From: Cytobacillus oceanisediminis
Lineage (GTDB): Bacteria; Bacillota; Bacilli; Bacillales; Cytobacillaceae
Reading direction: 5' to 3'
DNA: 64,000 nucleotides
Assembly (NCBI RefSeq): GCF_004366035.1
Contig: NZ_SOEE01000012.1
Location: 36,409-100,408 of the forward strand
Shown: positions 13,705 through 23,042 of the stretch, piece by piece
Layout of the letters: the number at the start of each line of letters is the position of its first letter
Position numbering within the stretch: position 1 is the stretch's first letter
Notes under the pieces: model-generated
The model's input: only the letters and a program-made list of their open reading frames with translations
Told to the model about the DNA's origin: nothing
The model's database searches: none
Position numbers and translations under genes: made by a program

Positions 13705-16455
13705 TTAACGATATTCCTTAACTTTTTCCCCTGCTGAAGTTATCCATTCAAACTGGCGGAGCTTCAGGTCAAATAGTGTCAGAGGATCCTGGTAAATCTC
13801 AGGATTTTTGCGCATATCGCTTAAAGCTTCTTTATTTTCTGCAATGTCCTTGTAGGTCTCTTCAACCGTATGATTCAATACATCGAACGGATTTCTGAAA
13901 AACATTTTTATATCCCGTTCAAGCGATTTCTCGAAAAGTTCAAATTGCTGCATGAATTTATTGGTGATGGATTCTGCGATCTCGCTATAGTCTTCATGTT
14001 CAATGAACTGTTTATATTTATTATGGAGCATGGCTTTATTCTGCTGGATCGCACCAAGCAGCTTGCCTGCACTCTTCAGCAGGAACTGCGATGGAGAAAA
14101 GCGGTTTAGAATGTTTGCCTTATCCAGCTGAACACTTCCCCGCGTCATTCGATCCGCGTCGCGGCGCCAGTCATCCAGAACCCTGAAGTCACAGTCCAGC
14201 GAGATTTTCTCTTCGCCATCATATAGCTCATTGAAGCTTTCGCTCATTTCATCCAGATATGCCTGGCTGCTTCTGAACTCTCCTTCACTTTCAGCAATCC
14301 ATTCCTGAATGGAAACATGGAAATCCGGCAAAACAGTCTCTTCAATATATTCATGTACCCGATTATTCATTTCGTCATTGAGTTCAGTATGGATTTTTCC
14401 AAAATCACTGTCCTCTGTCACCATTTCTGAACAATTCCGAAGCAGTTCCGGAATCCTTTTCTCAAGATCCTGTCTCATTTTATCTTTAATTTGGCTGTAG
14501 GACTTTTTAATTGTCCGGATCTTTTCTTCTTCCATATCACTCAGCTGATTGTTAGCACCCTTAAGTTTTGTTACCATTTCTTCGTTCCATTTAATAGTAT
14601 CAATCAAGCTGTTTTCCATCTCAACGCGCTTTTCAAGAAGGAATTTGATCGATTTTTTAATATAGTAAAGAACCTTTGCTGTACGCTCTTCTTTCCGGTT
14701 CCGTCCATCCATTATCGACTTGATAAAGACTGCTAAATCATTCAGCTGGCTTTCGCTTTCATAATAGGCGGAGAAAGCAAACACCTTTGCTTTTGGAAAG
14801 TAGGTATGAACACGGGACTGAGTTTCATCAAGAAGATCCATAGCATCCTGGCTGTCTGGAATCCGGTCCATTTTACTGAGAAGGAAATGAATAGGCAATT
14901 CCGGAGCCTGTTCTCTCATTCTTACAGCAAGATCCAGCTCTTTATCTGTCAGAGGCGAATCTGCATTCAGGACAAACAGCATGCTGTCTGCGAAATGGAG
15001 ATATTGGAACACACCATTTCTGAACTTGCTTTGCCCCGCAAGACCTGGCGTATCAATGACAGCAAGTCTATTATTCTGTAAAAAGGCGAATGGCATTCTG
15101 CAGCGGATAAGCGTCTGCTGGCTTTTTTCTGCGCTTTGCCTAAAGTCCTCCAGGTCAGAAATACTCCGCACTTCCTCGTCCGTAACGGCATGAATTTCCG
15201 CTTCATCACTATCCTTGAACAGCACTGAAGCAGAAGTGGAATCCCCCATCAGCTCTTCACCGAGAAGAGTGTTCACAAACGAGGATTTCCCATTTGAAGC
15301 CGCGCCGGCAATCAGCAAATGCCCTGCATCCAAATCAAGGAGTTCACGGACCATCCATTCAAAGCGTTCACCCATCAGAACGCCCTTTTCCTTCGCCCAT
15401 TTCATGACATTTTCAAATAGCTTGAAGCTTTCCTCCAAGCCATCCTGATAGCGGACAGAGCGATTCACAAGGCCTTCTGCCTCGCTGACAGCTGAAGAAT
15501 CAATATTAGACGGGAAAATTTCGCTCCAGGCCAGCACTGCTGAGGCCGAAACAAGGGAATGTGAAGGTGAAGCTATTTTCACCCAGTTAGTTATATGATT
15601 CGGTATCAGGTGTGATAAGTCCCTGATAAGATGCTTACCGCTGATTAGTTCAAAATAAGTATCCTTGTAAAGCTCGGAAAGCAGGCTCCATGTATGTGAG
15701 CGCCCTGGCTCCATATTAAGGAGAAGATGGTTATATTCTTTCAGCCATGAGAAATACAGATCTGATTTCTTGTAGCTATTCCACAGAGCGGCTGATAAAC
15801 TCTCAAAATGAGCCTGGTCCACACGGTATAACACCGAAAGCGCCTCACTGAAATAGTTTGGCTCCATTTTAGCTGTCCGCCCCTGGTCCACATACGAATG
15901 AAGAACTTCAAACCAGGATAGGGATTCCGTCCTGATTGCTTCATTGACAGCCAGCTCCACCGCATTTCCCCAATCGCTGTGTTCTTCAAAGAATCCGCGT
16001 GCCAGATCAGTCACATCCGGATAATCCGGATTTAATCGGACCGCTTCCTTAATGGATTCAACAGCCATTTCAAGCTTGCCGCGCTGTATGTAAAGTGAAA
16101 ACAGCTGAAGGAGCACCTCGGTTTTTAGCACTTCTGAATCTGTCTCAATAGATTTGTAAAAGTCCTCTGCATTTGAAAGCAAATCCAATTCAAAATAGGC
16201 ATCAGCCATATTTTTCTGTGCCCATGGCCCCAATTCATTCGGAATGCTCTCCCATTTAAAAATGGCCGCTTCATAATCCTTGTTAAGGAAATACACCTCA
16301 CCCTGGGCGAAACGGATATTGGTTAAATCGGGCACTTCGTTCTGCTGCTCAGCAACATACAGTTCACCCAAAACCCTGATCGGATGCACATTTTCATTAG
16401 ATTCCATGAAGGTCTCATAAAAGGTTTTGCTGATTAGCTGCTTCTCTAAAGTCAT
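13705..16455 (-). CDS. TPR-containing dynamin-like GTPase
   Basis: The 916-aa protein starts with about 330 residues of helical repeats. TPR-like units are visible in FAQGEVYFLNKDYEAAIFKW and LQLFSLYIQRGKLEMAVESI. A dynamin-type GTPase domain follows at about residue 375: P-loop GAASNGKSSF, switch Thr in DSTSAS, G3 VIDTPGLAG and G4 LLSKMD. The rest is long helical stalk with an LEKRIPEL/EYIEETVLPDF middle. Bacterial dynamin-like proteins bind and remodel membranes; this one lacks an obvious transmembrane segment. The N-terminal TPR part is not found in B. subtilis DynA. ATG at 16455 follows GGGGGATCAAG. It stands alone upstream of the stress kinase, with a terminator between. The partner and membrane target are unknown. 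Confidence 0.82.
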   Translation of the reverse strand: MTLEKQLISKTFYETFMESNENVHPIRVLGELYVAEQQNEVPDLTNIRFAQGEVYFLNKDYEAAIFKWESIPNELGPWAQKNMADAYFELDLLSNAEDFYKSIETDSEVLKTEVLLQLFSLYIQRGKLEMAVESIKEAVRLNPDYPDVTDLARGFFEEHSDWGNAVELAVNEAIRTESLSWFEVLHSYVDQGRTAKMEPNYFSEALSVLYRVDQAHFESLSAALWNSYKKSDLYFSWLKEYNHLLLNMEPGRSHTWSLLSELYKDTYFELISGKHLIRDLSHLIPNHITNWVKIASPSHSLVSASAVLAWSEIFPSNIDSSAVSEAEGLVNRSVRYQDGLEESFKLFENVMKWAKEKGVLMGERFEWMVRELLDLDAGHLLIAGAASNGKSSFVNTLLGEELMGDSTSASVLFKDSDEAEIHAVTDEEVRSISDLEDFRQSAEKSQQTLIRCRMPFAFLQNNRLAVIDTPGLAGQSKFRNGVFQYLHFADSMLFVLNADSPLTDKELDLAVRMREQAPELPIHFLLSKMDRIPDSQDAMDLLDETQSRVHTYFPKAKVFAFSAYYESESQLNDLAVFIKSIMDGRNRKEERTAKVLYYIKKSIKFLLEKRVEMENSLIDTIKWNEEMVTKLKGANNQLSDMEEEKIRTIKKSYSQIKDKMRQDLEKRIPELLRNCSEMVTEDSDFGKIHTELNDEMNNRVHEYIEETVLPDFHVSIQEWIAESEGEFRSSQAYLDEMSESFNELYDGEEKISLDCDFRVLDDWRRDADRMTRGSVQLDKANILNRFSPSQFLLKSAGKLLGAIQQNKAMLHNKYKQFIEHEDYSEIAESITNKFMQQFELFEKSLERDIKMFFRNPFDVLNHTVEETYKDIAENKEALSDMRKNPEIYQDPLTLFDLKLRQFEWITSAGEKVKEYR

Positions 16456-16576
16456 CTTGATCCCCCGCAGTGCTATTTTTAAAAGTACGCCTAAAGGCGC
16501 CGGCTTTTAAAAGAGTTTTATTGAATAGCCTGCTGATTCCCTAATTTCATAGGCTTTATCAGCATGCTTTATAAAA

Positions 16577-16822
16577 AAAGCGGAAGGCGCCCGCCTATCG
16601 GCGACAAGCATAAGACGAGCCGGCTGAAAGGTTGTTCTTTGACCTTTTGGCCGGATTGAAAGAACTGTTGAGGCGACTGCCCAGGGACGACTAGCATAAG
16701 ACGGTCCCTGTAAGAAGGTGTTTTTTCCTTCTGGAAGGGAGCGGCTTATGACCTCGAGTCCCTAGGAGCCGAAACAAGACAAGCTTATGACCTCGAGCCG
16801 ATGGCACCTGGAGCTAGACTGT
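16577..16822. repeat. nested pair of structured intergenic elements
   Basis: An outer element (16577 to about 16668, resuming about 16774-16822) is interrupted by a related inner one (about 16669-16773). The words AAGCATAAGACGAGCCGG and TAGCATAAGACGGTCCC recur, as do GCGGCTTATGACCTCGAGTC and AAGCTTATGACCTCGAGCCG, in the order expected if one copy had inserted into another. The outer copy ends GGAGCTAGAC, a word also found at the end of the 23.2-kb element. Many inverted pairs are present. No coding frame is credible. Confidence 0.65.
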
Positions 16823-17018
16823 TATCTAACTTCAGAATTTACCTTCTTATCTTTAAAAAAACGCATAATGCGCCAATTTTCATCCTTTATCCTTATATTG
16901 TAACAAAAATTTTTCTGCAAAAAATTTCATTTCTCTATCATTTTTGAAACATTGCTGTATTCCTGTGTAATATTCTTAATAGTTAGAACCAGCTTCTATA
17001 TATTAATACCACCTCAAT
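16823..17018. other. AT-rich intergenic spacer
   Basis: Between the nested repeat and the next terminator the sequence is A/T-rich, with upstream promoter-like text but no gene, hairpin or repeat that I can support. Confidence 0.5.
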
Positions 17019-17025
17019 CAAAATA

Positions 17026-17067
17026 AAAACTGGCAGACAGAAATATATATTCATGCCTGCCAGTTTT
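17026..17067. terminator. terminator hairpin of the MFS gene
   Basis: AAAAACTGGCAG and CTGCCAGTTTTT form a long stem around an AT-rich loop. It works on the minus strand for the gene ending at 17077 and is symmetric enough to act in both directions. Confidence 0.8.
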
Positions 17068-17076
17068 TATTCTTCA

Positions 17077-18273
17077 TCAAGAGGCTTGCTGCGGCCGGGC
17101 AGCTGAGCGCCGTCTGCCATAGAGGATTGTAACAGCCATGCCAAGAATCAGGAACACACTTGATATTTGGAATAGTGCTGCCGTTTCCACAAACTGTGCA
17201 AGCACACCAAACACAAGGCCGCTTAGCCCAATGCCAAGGTCGATGGATGAGAAGAACATTCCGTTTGCCACACCCCTGCGGTTGGATGGTGTCATTGATA
17301 GCGTCCATGACTGCAGAGTAGGAATCAATGATCCAAAGCCAATTCCGAACAAAATTCCGCTTATGATAATAAACAAATTCGAGTGAGCCAAAGAAAGTAC
17401 CCACATGCCGACAAAGGTCAGGAACGTGCAAAGCAGTACAAGTCCCCTTGGCCCCCGCTGGTCAAACCATTTTCCGGCAATCGGCCTCGAAAGCGATGCC
17501 ATAATTGCATTGAACAGGTAGAAAAGGAAAATCTGATCAATACCGCGCTCTTCTCCAAAAATAACGATGAACGTTACGATGGAGCCATATCCAAATGTCA
17601 CAATAATCGTAATAAAGGCAGGAAACCAGCTGGATTTTTCGATTAAAGAGCCTAAGTAAGAGAATTTCAGATCCTCTTTCCTTGTTTTCAGAACAGCTTC
17701 AGGTGTTTCGTAGCGAACAATAGATAGGAGCCCAATGGCAATTACGCCAAGTATACTCGAAATATAAATAAGATTGGTAAAAGAGGTAATCTGATAAAGA
17801 TAGATACCAAGACTCGGAGCGATGATCATCCCGATCGTAACGCTGAGGCCATAGTAACCCATTCCCTCTCCAAGACGGGAATTAGGCACTACATCCACAG
17901 CTGCTGTCCCATTCACAGTAGTTGACCAGCCCCAAGCGAGTCCGTGGATGAACCGGAACAGCAGAAAAATCATCACCACGCTTGACAGCGGATAAATAAC
18001 CGTTATGGCCAGAAGTGCCGCTGCCCCAATCAGCACCAGCTTCTTCCTTGCTCTATATTCAAGCATGAATCCGATGAAAGGCCTGCTCAGAACGGCTCCA
18101 ATCGAAAACAGCGCTGTAACCAGCCCAATTTCAAGACCAGTTGCACCTATGGACTTTATATATGGAGGCAGTGTGGGAATCAGCATCTGAAACGACATAA
18201 AGACAAATAAATTCCCGACCATCAGCATAATGAAAGACTTTGTCCACAAAGTCTCTTTTACAGCCTTTACCAT
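17077..18273 (-). CDS. MFS transporter (unknown substrate)
   Basis: The 398-aa product has about 12 hydrophobic helices with the MFS motifs SRPFIGFMLEYRARKKLV after helix 2 and GKWFDQRGPRGLVLL in the second half. It belongs to the drug/metabolite DHA1 branch, similar to B. subtilis YttB/YwoG-like permeases. The ATG at 18273 is preferred because GGGGG lies 6 bases ahead; the ATG at 18279 would overlap that site. It is a single-gene unit. No regulator or substrate clue lies nearby. Confidence 0.85.
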   Translation of the reverse strand: MVKAVKETLWTKSFIMLMVGNLFVFMSFQMLIPTLPPYIKSIGATGLEIGLVTALFSIGAVLSRPFIGFMLEYRARKKLVLIGAAALLAITVIYPLSSVVMIFLLFRFIHGLAWGWSTTVNGTAAVDVVPNSRLGEGMGYYGLSVTIGMIIAPSLGIYLYQITSFTNLIYISSILGVIAIGLLSIVRYETPEAVLKTRKEDLKFSYLGSLIEKSSWFPAFITIIVTFGYGSIVTFIVIFGEERGIDQIFLFYLFNAIMASLSRPIAGKWFDQRGPRGLVLLCTFLTFVGMWVLSLAHSNLFIIISGILFGIGFGSLIPTLQSWTLSMTPSNRRGVANGMFFSSIDLGIGLSGLVFGVLAQFVETAALFQISSVFLILGMAVTILYGRRRSAARPQQAS

Positions 18274-18431
18274 CTGCATCCCCCGCTTTCCTTTATCTAA
18301 AGAATAAATCAGTTAATTATTTCGGATCACTAAATACTACCATAACTGATTGGAAAAAGGAACGGGAATTTTGCATCACTTCAAGGGATAGAACTTTATT
18401 GAGACAATGAAAACCTTCAATTAAAGTCAAT

Positions 18432-18456
18432 AAAAAAAGGAGCCAGATTAAGCTCC
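18432..18456 (-). terminator. terminator of the esterase gene
   Basis: On the minus strand GGAGC and GCTCC form a 5-bp stem with an 8-nt loop, followed by seven T. Confidence 0.7.
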
Positions 18457-18460
18457 CCCA

Positions 18461-19225
18461 TCACCCCTGCAGACTGCTTGTTTCCAGTACCCGCTGCAGA
18501 AAATGCAGTGTTCTTTCTATAATGATGTCCTGATCGTTATCCAATGTTGCCACATGATAGCTATTGTCCAGGGTGACCAATTCCTTTGCAGCTGATTTAA
18601 TGCTGCTGTATATTTCCTGCGAATTGGAAGGCGGAACTACATGATCTTCTTTTGAGACAAAAATCAGCGCAGGACAATTCACTTTTCTTAAATCGGCTTT
18701 GACCTTCATCATCAGTTCCGTTATTTCACCAAGCGATTTAACCGGTGTCTTTTCATAGGCAAGCTCTTTTATATCAGGGTTTTTAATGTCTGAACCAATT
18801 GCATCCAGGAAGCGGACATCCTCCAGGCTGGCTGCTGCCGCCATATCAGAAATCTCAATAGCTGCATTAATCGGGATAATCCCCTTAATCTCCGGATATT
18901 TCTCGGCCATATACAATGTCAGGGTGCCGCCCATCGACAGACCTGTAACGAATATCGTACTGCAGCGCTCTTTCAGCCACTGATAGCCCTCTTCAACAGA
19001 ATGAATCCAATCCTGATAGGTCGTTGTTTCCATTTCTTCATAATGAGTGCCGTGTCCCATCAGCCTTGGACCGCAGACCGTATACCCTGCATTTGCATAA
19101 GCTTCCCCAAGCGGACGCATACTTTGAGTTGAACCGGTAAAACCATGCGAAACCAGAATCCCAATCTCATTTCCCTCAAAATAAAAAGGTTCCGCGCCTT
19201 CTAAAATCGGATACTTTTCAGACAT
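18461..19225 (-). CDS. carboxylesterase (alpha/beta hydrolase)
   Basis: The 254-aa enzyme has the oxyanion motif VSHGFTGS, the nucleophile elbow GLSMGG (Ser), an acid in SKEDHVVPP and the catalytic His in NSYHVATLD. This is the full Est30/YvaK-like carboxylesterase set, acting on short acyl esters in the cytoplasm. There is no signal peptide. ATG at 19225 follows GGAGGAAGGATC; the open frame to 19276 has no ribosome site. It is monocistronic. The natural substrate is unknown. Confidence 0.9.
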   Translation of the reverse strand: MSEKYPILEGAEPFYFEGNEIGILVSHGFTGSTQSMRPLGEAYANAGYTVCGPRLMGHGTHYEEMETTTYQDWIHSVEEGYQWLKERCSTIFVTGLSMGGTLTLYMAEKYPEIKGIIPINAAIEISDMAAAASLEDVRFLDAIGSDIKNPDIKELAYEKTPVKSLGEITELMMKVKADLRKVNCPALIFVSKEDHVVPPSNSQEIYSSIKSAAKELVTLDNSYHVATLDNDQDIIIERTLHFLQRVLETSSLQG

Positions 19226-19446
19226 GATCCTTCCTCCATTCAATAGATTAATTCCTATTAAAGATATTCTTTTCACATCCCTCTATCCCTTCTTATTTGA
19301 AAGTATTTAACATTTTTGTAAAACTTCGCATCCAGTCTTCATAAAAACTTTTTTTCCAGCATCGTCTTGTTTATAATAGATAGAATGAATAAAGAAAAAA
19401 GCAGCATTGCCCTATAAACAAAAAGCAAGCCTTAGGAGCGCAGCAA

Positions 19447-19475
19447 CGGGAAGTTTCGCTTTATTTTCCTTCCCG
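19447..19475 (+). promoter_or_regulatory. leader hairpin upstream of glnS
   Basis: CGGGAAG pairs with CTTCCCG across a 15-nt loop, 50 bp before the TTG start. A TATAAT at 19372-19377 is a possible -10 for this leader. It lacks a T run and shows no T-box sequence (no GGGTGG-N-ACCGCG), so its role is open. Confidence 0.35.
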
Positions 19476-19525
19476 ATATTATTAAAATAAGTACTAACTA
19501 CATAAACAGAAAGGCTGATACCGGT

Positions 19526-21217
19526 TTGGAAAACAATTCAAATTTTATACGAACGATTATTAAAGAGGATCTGGAGTCGGGAAAGCGCAAAGAGGTCATT
19601 ACCCGTTTCCCGCCTGAGCCGAACGGTTATCTTCATATCGGACATGCCAAATCGATTGTCATCAACTTCGGCCTGGCAGATGATTTTAACGGCAGGACGA
19701 ACCTCCGTTTTGATGATACGAATCCGCTAAAGGAAGATCAGGAATTTGTGGATGCCATTAAAGAAGATGTTAAATGGCTTGGCTACGACTGGGAGGAGCT
19801 TCACTTTGCTTCGAATTATTTCGGGGAAATGTATAACCGTGCAGTTCTTTTAATCAAGAAAGGAAAAGCATATGTGGATGACTTAAGCCAGGAAGAGATC
19901 CGCCAATACCGCGGAACCCTGACAGAGCCTGGAAAAGAAAGCCCATACCGCAGCCGTTCAGCTGAAGAGAATCTTGATTTATTTGAACGTATGCGGAATG
20001 GAGAATTTGAAAATGGAGCAAAAGTTCTCAGAGCAAAGATCGACATGTCATCACCGAACCTGAACTTGCGCGATCCGGTTATCTATCGTGTTTCACATGC
20101 AACTCACCACAATACGGGTGATACGTGGTGCATCTATCCGATGTATGCTTTTGCCCACCCGCTTGAGGATGCAATTGAAGGAGTTACCCATTCCTTATGT
20201 ACAACCGAGTTTGAAGATCAGCGTCCGCTATATAACTGGGTTGTCTCAGAGTGTGAAATGGAAAGCACACCGCAGCAAATCGAGTTTGGCCGCCTGAATA
20301 TTTCTAATACAGTTATGAGCAAAAGAAAACTGAAGCAGCTTGTGGAAGAGAATTATGTTGATGGCTGGGATGATCCGCGCATGCCTACGATTTCCGGTCT
20401 AAGACGCAAGGGCTATACTCCGGAAGCAATCCGCGAGTTCGTAAAAGAAACGGGTGTTTCAAAAGGTTCCGGTGTAGTGGATGAAGCTATGCTTGAGCAT
20501 TATGTCCGCGAAGACCTGAAATTGAAAGCCCCTCGTACAATGGGCGTACTTCGTCCGTTAAAGGTTGTGATCACGAACTACCCGGAAGATCAGACTGAAA
20601 TGCTTGATGCGGAAATCAATCCGGAAAATCCGGAAATGGGCATGCGTCAAATTCCTTTCTCGAGGGAGATTTTTGTAGAACAGGACGATTTCATGGAAGA
20701 TCCGCCGAAAAAATATTTCCGCCTCTTCCCTGGCAATGAAGTACGCTTAAAGCATGCATACTTCATCAAGTGCAACGATGTCATCAAGGATGAGGATGGC
20801 AATGTTGTTGAGCTGCATTGCACATATGACCCTGAAACGAAGAGCGGAACAGGTTTTACAGGCCGAAAAGTGAAGGGCACGCTTCATTGGGTGGATGCAA
20901 AGAGTGCCATTCCGGCTGAATTTCGTTTATACGAGCCATTGATTCTGGACGAAGATGCCGATCGGAACGCTGAGGCAGACACAGATGATGCTGCTGAAAA
21001 CGATGCTGAAGGAAAAACGTTCCTTGACTATGTGAACCCGAACTCACTTGAAATTGTTAATGGTTTCATTGAACCTAACATGAAGGATGTAAAAGCCCAG
21101 GATAAATTCCAATTTTTCCGTCATGGCTATTTCAATGTTGACCCGAAACACACAACAGCAGAAAAACCTGTTTTTAACAGGATTGTATCGCTGAAGAGTT
21201 CATTTAAGTTAAAGTAA
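19526..21217 (+). CDS. glnS: glutaminyl-tRNA synthetase
   Basis: The 563-aa class I synthetase charges tRNA-Gln with glutamine. It has the HIGH motif in [14 protein letters not shown], the KMSKS-like VMSKRKL, and the GlnRS-specific beta-barrel anticodon domain at the C-terminus ([12 protein letters not shown]). Its size matches bacterial GlnRS without the YqeY fusion seen in some relatives. An acidic insert (about residues 472-490, [19 protein letters not shown]) is atypical. The start is TTG at 19526, fixed by the family N-terminus (ENNSNFIR); AAAGG upstream is a weak site. B. subtilis lacks GlnRS and uses GatCAB, which is also encoded here, so the enzyme is notable and may have been acquired by transfer. 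Confidence 0.97.
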   Translation: MENNSNFIRTIIKEDLESGKRKEVITRFPPEPNGYLHIGHAKSIVINFGLADDFNGRTNLRFDDTNPLKEDQEFVDAIKEDVKWLGYDWEELHFASNYFGEMYNRAVLLIKKGKAYVDDLSQEEIRQYRGTLTEPGKESPYRSRSAEENLDLFERMRNGEFENGAKVLRAKIDMSSPNLNLRDPVIYRVSHATHHNTGDTWCIYPMYAFAHPLEDAIEGVTHSLCTTEFEDQRPLYNWVVSECEMESTPQQIEFGRLNISNTVMSKRKLKQLVEENYVDGWDDPRMPTISGLRRKGYTPEAIREFVKETGVSKGSGVVDEAMLEHYVREDLKLKAPRTMGVLRPLKVVITNYPEDQTEMLDAEINPENPEMGMRQIPFSREIFVEQDDFMEDPPKKYFRLFPGNEVRLKHAYFIKCNDVIKDEDGNVVELHCTYDPETKSGTGFTGRKVKGTLHWVDAKSAIPAEFRLYEPLILDEDADRNAEADTDDAAENDAEGKTFLDYVNPNSLEIVNGFIEPNMKDVKAQDKFQFFRHGYFNVDPKHTTAEKPVFNRIVSLKSSFKLK

Positions 21218-21222
21218 TTTCT

Positions 21223-21255
21223 AAGCTTGAGGAAGGGTTTCCTCAAGCTTTTTTT
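21223..21255 (+). terminator. terminator of glnS
   Basis: AAGCTTGAGGAA and TTCCTCAAGCTT form a 12-bp perfect stem with loop GGG/T, followed by a T run. Confidence 0.9.
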
Positions 21256-21346
21256 GTAAAAAACTGTTCTTAAACACATCTACCTTCCGGTTTGAAAATA
21301 TGGTAAGGTTTAAAAGGTAAGCATTTACATAAGGAGGAATAGCATA

Positions 21347-21697
21347 ATGTCAAATCAGCATGATCCAAATACATTACCGCCAAAAACATGTTCCGTAGAC
21401 CGAATGGTCACAGTTAAAGAGGACGTTGAGAAGGTTCTTGCAGGAAAAAAAACAGCCACACGCCGTAATGGCAGGTATGCTGATGTCGGGGAAATCATGA
21501 CACTTGAAGGCCAGGACTTTGTTGTAGATAAAGTTTATTCCCAATCCCTTGGTGAGTTAACAGACGATCATGCCCGCCAGGAAGGCTTTGAAAGCTTAGA
21601 AGACTACAAACAATCAATCCTTTCGATGCATCCGGGAATGCCTTGGCTGCCGCAAATGCGTGTATGGGTTCATGAATTCAGCGCAGTGAAGAAGTAA
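21347..21697 (+). CDS. ASCH-domain protein
   Basis: The 116-aa product carries a compact ASCH fold: VEKVLAGKKTATRR (the basic strand-turn), GRYADVGEIMTLEG and the C-terminal MRVWVHEF. ASCH domains resemble PUA and are proposed to bind RNA or modified nucleotides. Some (YqfB type) are amidohydrolases acting on N4-acetylcytidine, but the catalytic set cannot be confirmed here. AAGGAGGAATAGCATA precedes the ATG. A small membrane gene starts 9 bp after the stop, so they are probably co-transcribed, though no functional link is obvious. Confidence 0.75.
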   Translation: MSNQHDPNTLPPKTCSVDRMVTVKEDVEKVLAGKKTATRRNGRYADVGEIMTLEGQDFVVDKVYSQSLGELTDDHARQEGFESLEDYKQSILSMHPGMPWLPQMRVWVHEFSAVKK

Positions 21698-21706
21698 TCT
21701 GCCGGG

Positions 21707-22147
21707 ATGGACATACTGTACCGAATACTGCTGTACATCCATGTCAGCAGTGCCATACTTTCTGTTGGCCCATTTTTTGTTCTGATTCCAATTGTCAATA
21801 AATTGGAAACGGCCGAGCCAGGGGTTCAGCAGGCTTACATAGGCATCTTCAGGACATCCGTGCGCCTTGTCAAGCATGCAGGACATGTACTTGTAGGCTC
21901 GGGTGTCCTTCTTATCGTGAACAGCCACTGGGACTGGACGACATCCTGGATCGTTGCGACCCTGGCGGTGATGGGAGGCTCAGTCTTTTTTCTTGCCCGT
22001 GCCTTCTCTCCTGTTCTGAAGAAATTTGATGAGCCTGGAGCAGATCAGCATTTTCTTGTCAGGAAGCTTACCCGCTCAGTCTGGATCTACCTTTTTCTAT
22101 TAATGCTCATGCTCTGGTTCATGGTGGCTAAGCCTGTACTTTGGTAG
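21707..22147 (+). CDS. four-helix membrane protein (DUF2269-like)
   Basis: The 146-aa product has four predicted helices (about residues 5-28, 50-72, 80-102 and 122-142). A conserved-looking His in YIHVSSAILSVGPFF and another in LVKHAGHVLVGSG lie within or next to membrane segments. The pattern resembles DUF2269/CopD-like small membrane proteins that may bind haem or act as electron carriers, but that is inference. The start codon is weakly supported (GCCGGG), consistent with translational coupling to the ASCH gene. Confidence 0.6.
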   Translation: MDILYRILLYIHVSSAILSVGPFFVLIPIVNKLETAEPGVQQAYIGIFRTSVRLVKHAGHVLVGSGVLLIVNSHWDWTTSWIVATLAVMGGSVFFLARAFSPVLKKFDEPGADQHFLVRKLTRSVWIYLFLLMLMLWFMVAKPVLW

Positions 22148-22158
22148 AGTTAACTAAA

Positions 22159-22190
22159 AACAAGCGCTGAAGATCCGCGCTTGTTTTTTT
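22159..22190 (+). terminator. terminator after the ASCH/membrane gene pair
   Basis: AACAAGCGC and GCGCTTGTT form a 9-bp stem with a 9-nt loop, followed by seven T. Confidence 0.9.
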
Positions 22191-22239
22191 GATGCCATTC
22201 TTCAGCATGGCATTAGAATCCTTGGTTATATCCGAATGT

Positions 22240-22310
22240 CCACTGATAAATCCAAATTTCCGCGAGTACATTGAATGTTTCGTGAATAAATGAAATTTAC
22301 GCAGGCAATA
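22240..22310. repeat. degenerate array with a period of about 20 nt (4 units)
   Basis: Units CCACTGATAAAT, CCGCGAGTACAT, CGTGAATAAAT and CGCAGGCAATAAA start near 22240, 22260, 22281 and 22300. The spacing matches the clearer arrays at 48.3 and 58.8 kb, though the words differ. It lies between a terminator and the converging GDPD gene. This is the weakest member of the family. Confidence 0.4.
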
Positions 22311-22316
22311 AACTCT

Positions 22317-23042
22317 TTATTTCAAAAACCTTTCCGGAAAATCGGTCATGATTACTTCCACTCCCGCACTATTTAAAAATCTGCTGCGGGTTTCATCATT
22401 TACGGTATATACCCGCAGGGGAAACCCCGCATCTTTTGCTTTCCTGCCAAATCCCGATAGAGCAAATCCCTCTTCACAATGAATGCTGTTTGCCCCGATT
22501 TTTTTCGCCATTTCGAGTGTGTTTTCAGGGATGCCTTCAATCAAGTAGCCCGTATGCAAAGTGGCATGCAATTCCCGGACTCTTTTCAGACTCTCTGCAT
22601 TGAAAGATGATATTATGACACGCTGTTCCAATTTATATTTTAGGATAAGGTCAATAACCTTTTCTTCCATACCGGGATATTCAATCAAATCATTTTTTAA
22701 TTCAATATTAATCAGGAGTTCGTTTCCTTCCCTAATTGCCCATTGTAAAAGCTGATCCAGATCCGGAATTGTTTCGCCCGTGTAAACATTCCCAAACCAG
22801 CTCCCTGCATCAAGCCGCAGGATTTCATCGAAGGTCATGTCTTTTATATAACCGGTGCCGCCTGTCGTTCTATCCACAGTTTCATCATGAATGATCACCA
22901 GCTTCCCATCCTTAGCCATCTGCACATCCAATTCAATTCCATCTGCCCCTGCCTCCAATGCACCCTGGAATGCGGCCATCGTGTTTTCTGGAAAATGTCC
23001 GCTGACGCCGCGGTGTGCAAAGACTTTTGCTCTTTTATTCAA
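22317..23042 (-). CDS. glycerophosphodiester phosphodiesterase
   Basis: The 241-aa enzyme hydrolyses glycerophosphodiesters to glycerol-3-phosphate and an alcohol. It has the family metal and catalytic residues in FAHRGVSGHFPENTM (His-Arg, Glu), GIELDVQMAKDGKLVIIHDE (Glu-Asp, His) and INIELK. It lacks a signal peptide, so it resembles cytoplasmic UgpQ/YhdW rather than secreted GlpQ. The start is TTG at 23042 behind GGAGGAGATAAT. No transporter is adjacent. Confidence 0.92.
   Translation of the reverse strand: MNKRAKVFAHRGVSGHFPENTMAAFQGALEAGADGIELDVQMAKDGKLVIIHDETVDRTTGGTGYIKDMTFDEILRLDAGSWFGNVYTGETIPDLDQLLQWAIREGNELLINIELKNDLIEYPGMEEKVIDLILKYKLEQRVIISSFNAESLKRVRELHATLHTGYLIEGIPENTLEMAKKIGANSIHCEEGFALSGFGRKAKDAGFPLRVYTVNDETRSRFLNSAGVEVIMTDFPERFLK

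Noticed and set aside
19277..19525. T-box leader for glnS
   Set aside because: No GGGTGG-N-ACCGCG core or specifier stem could be found; only a single hairpin is present.
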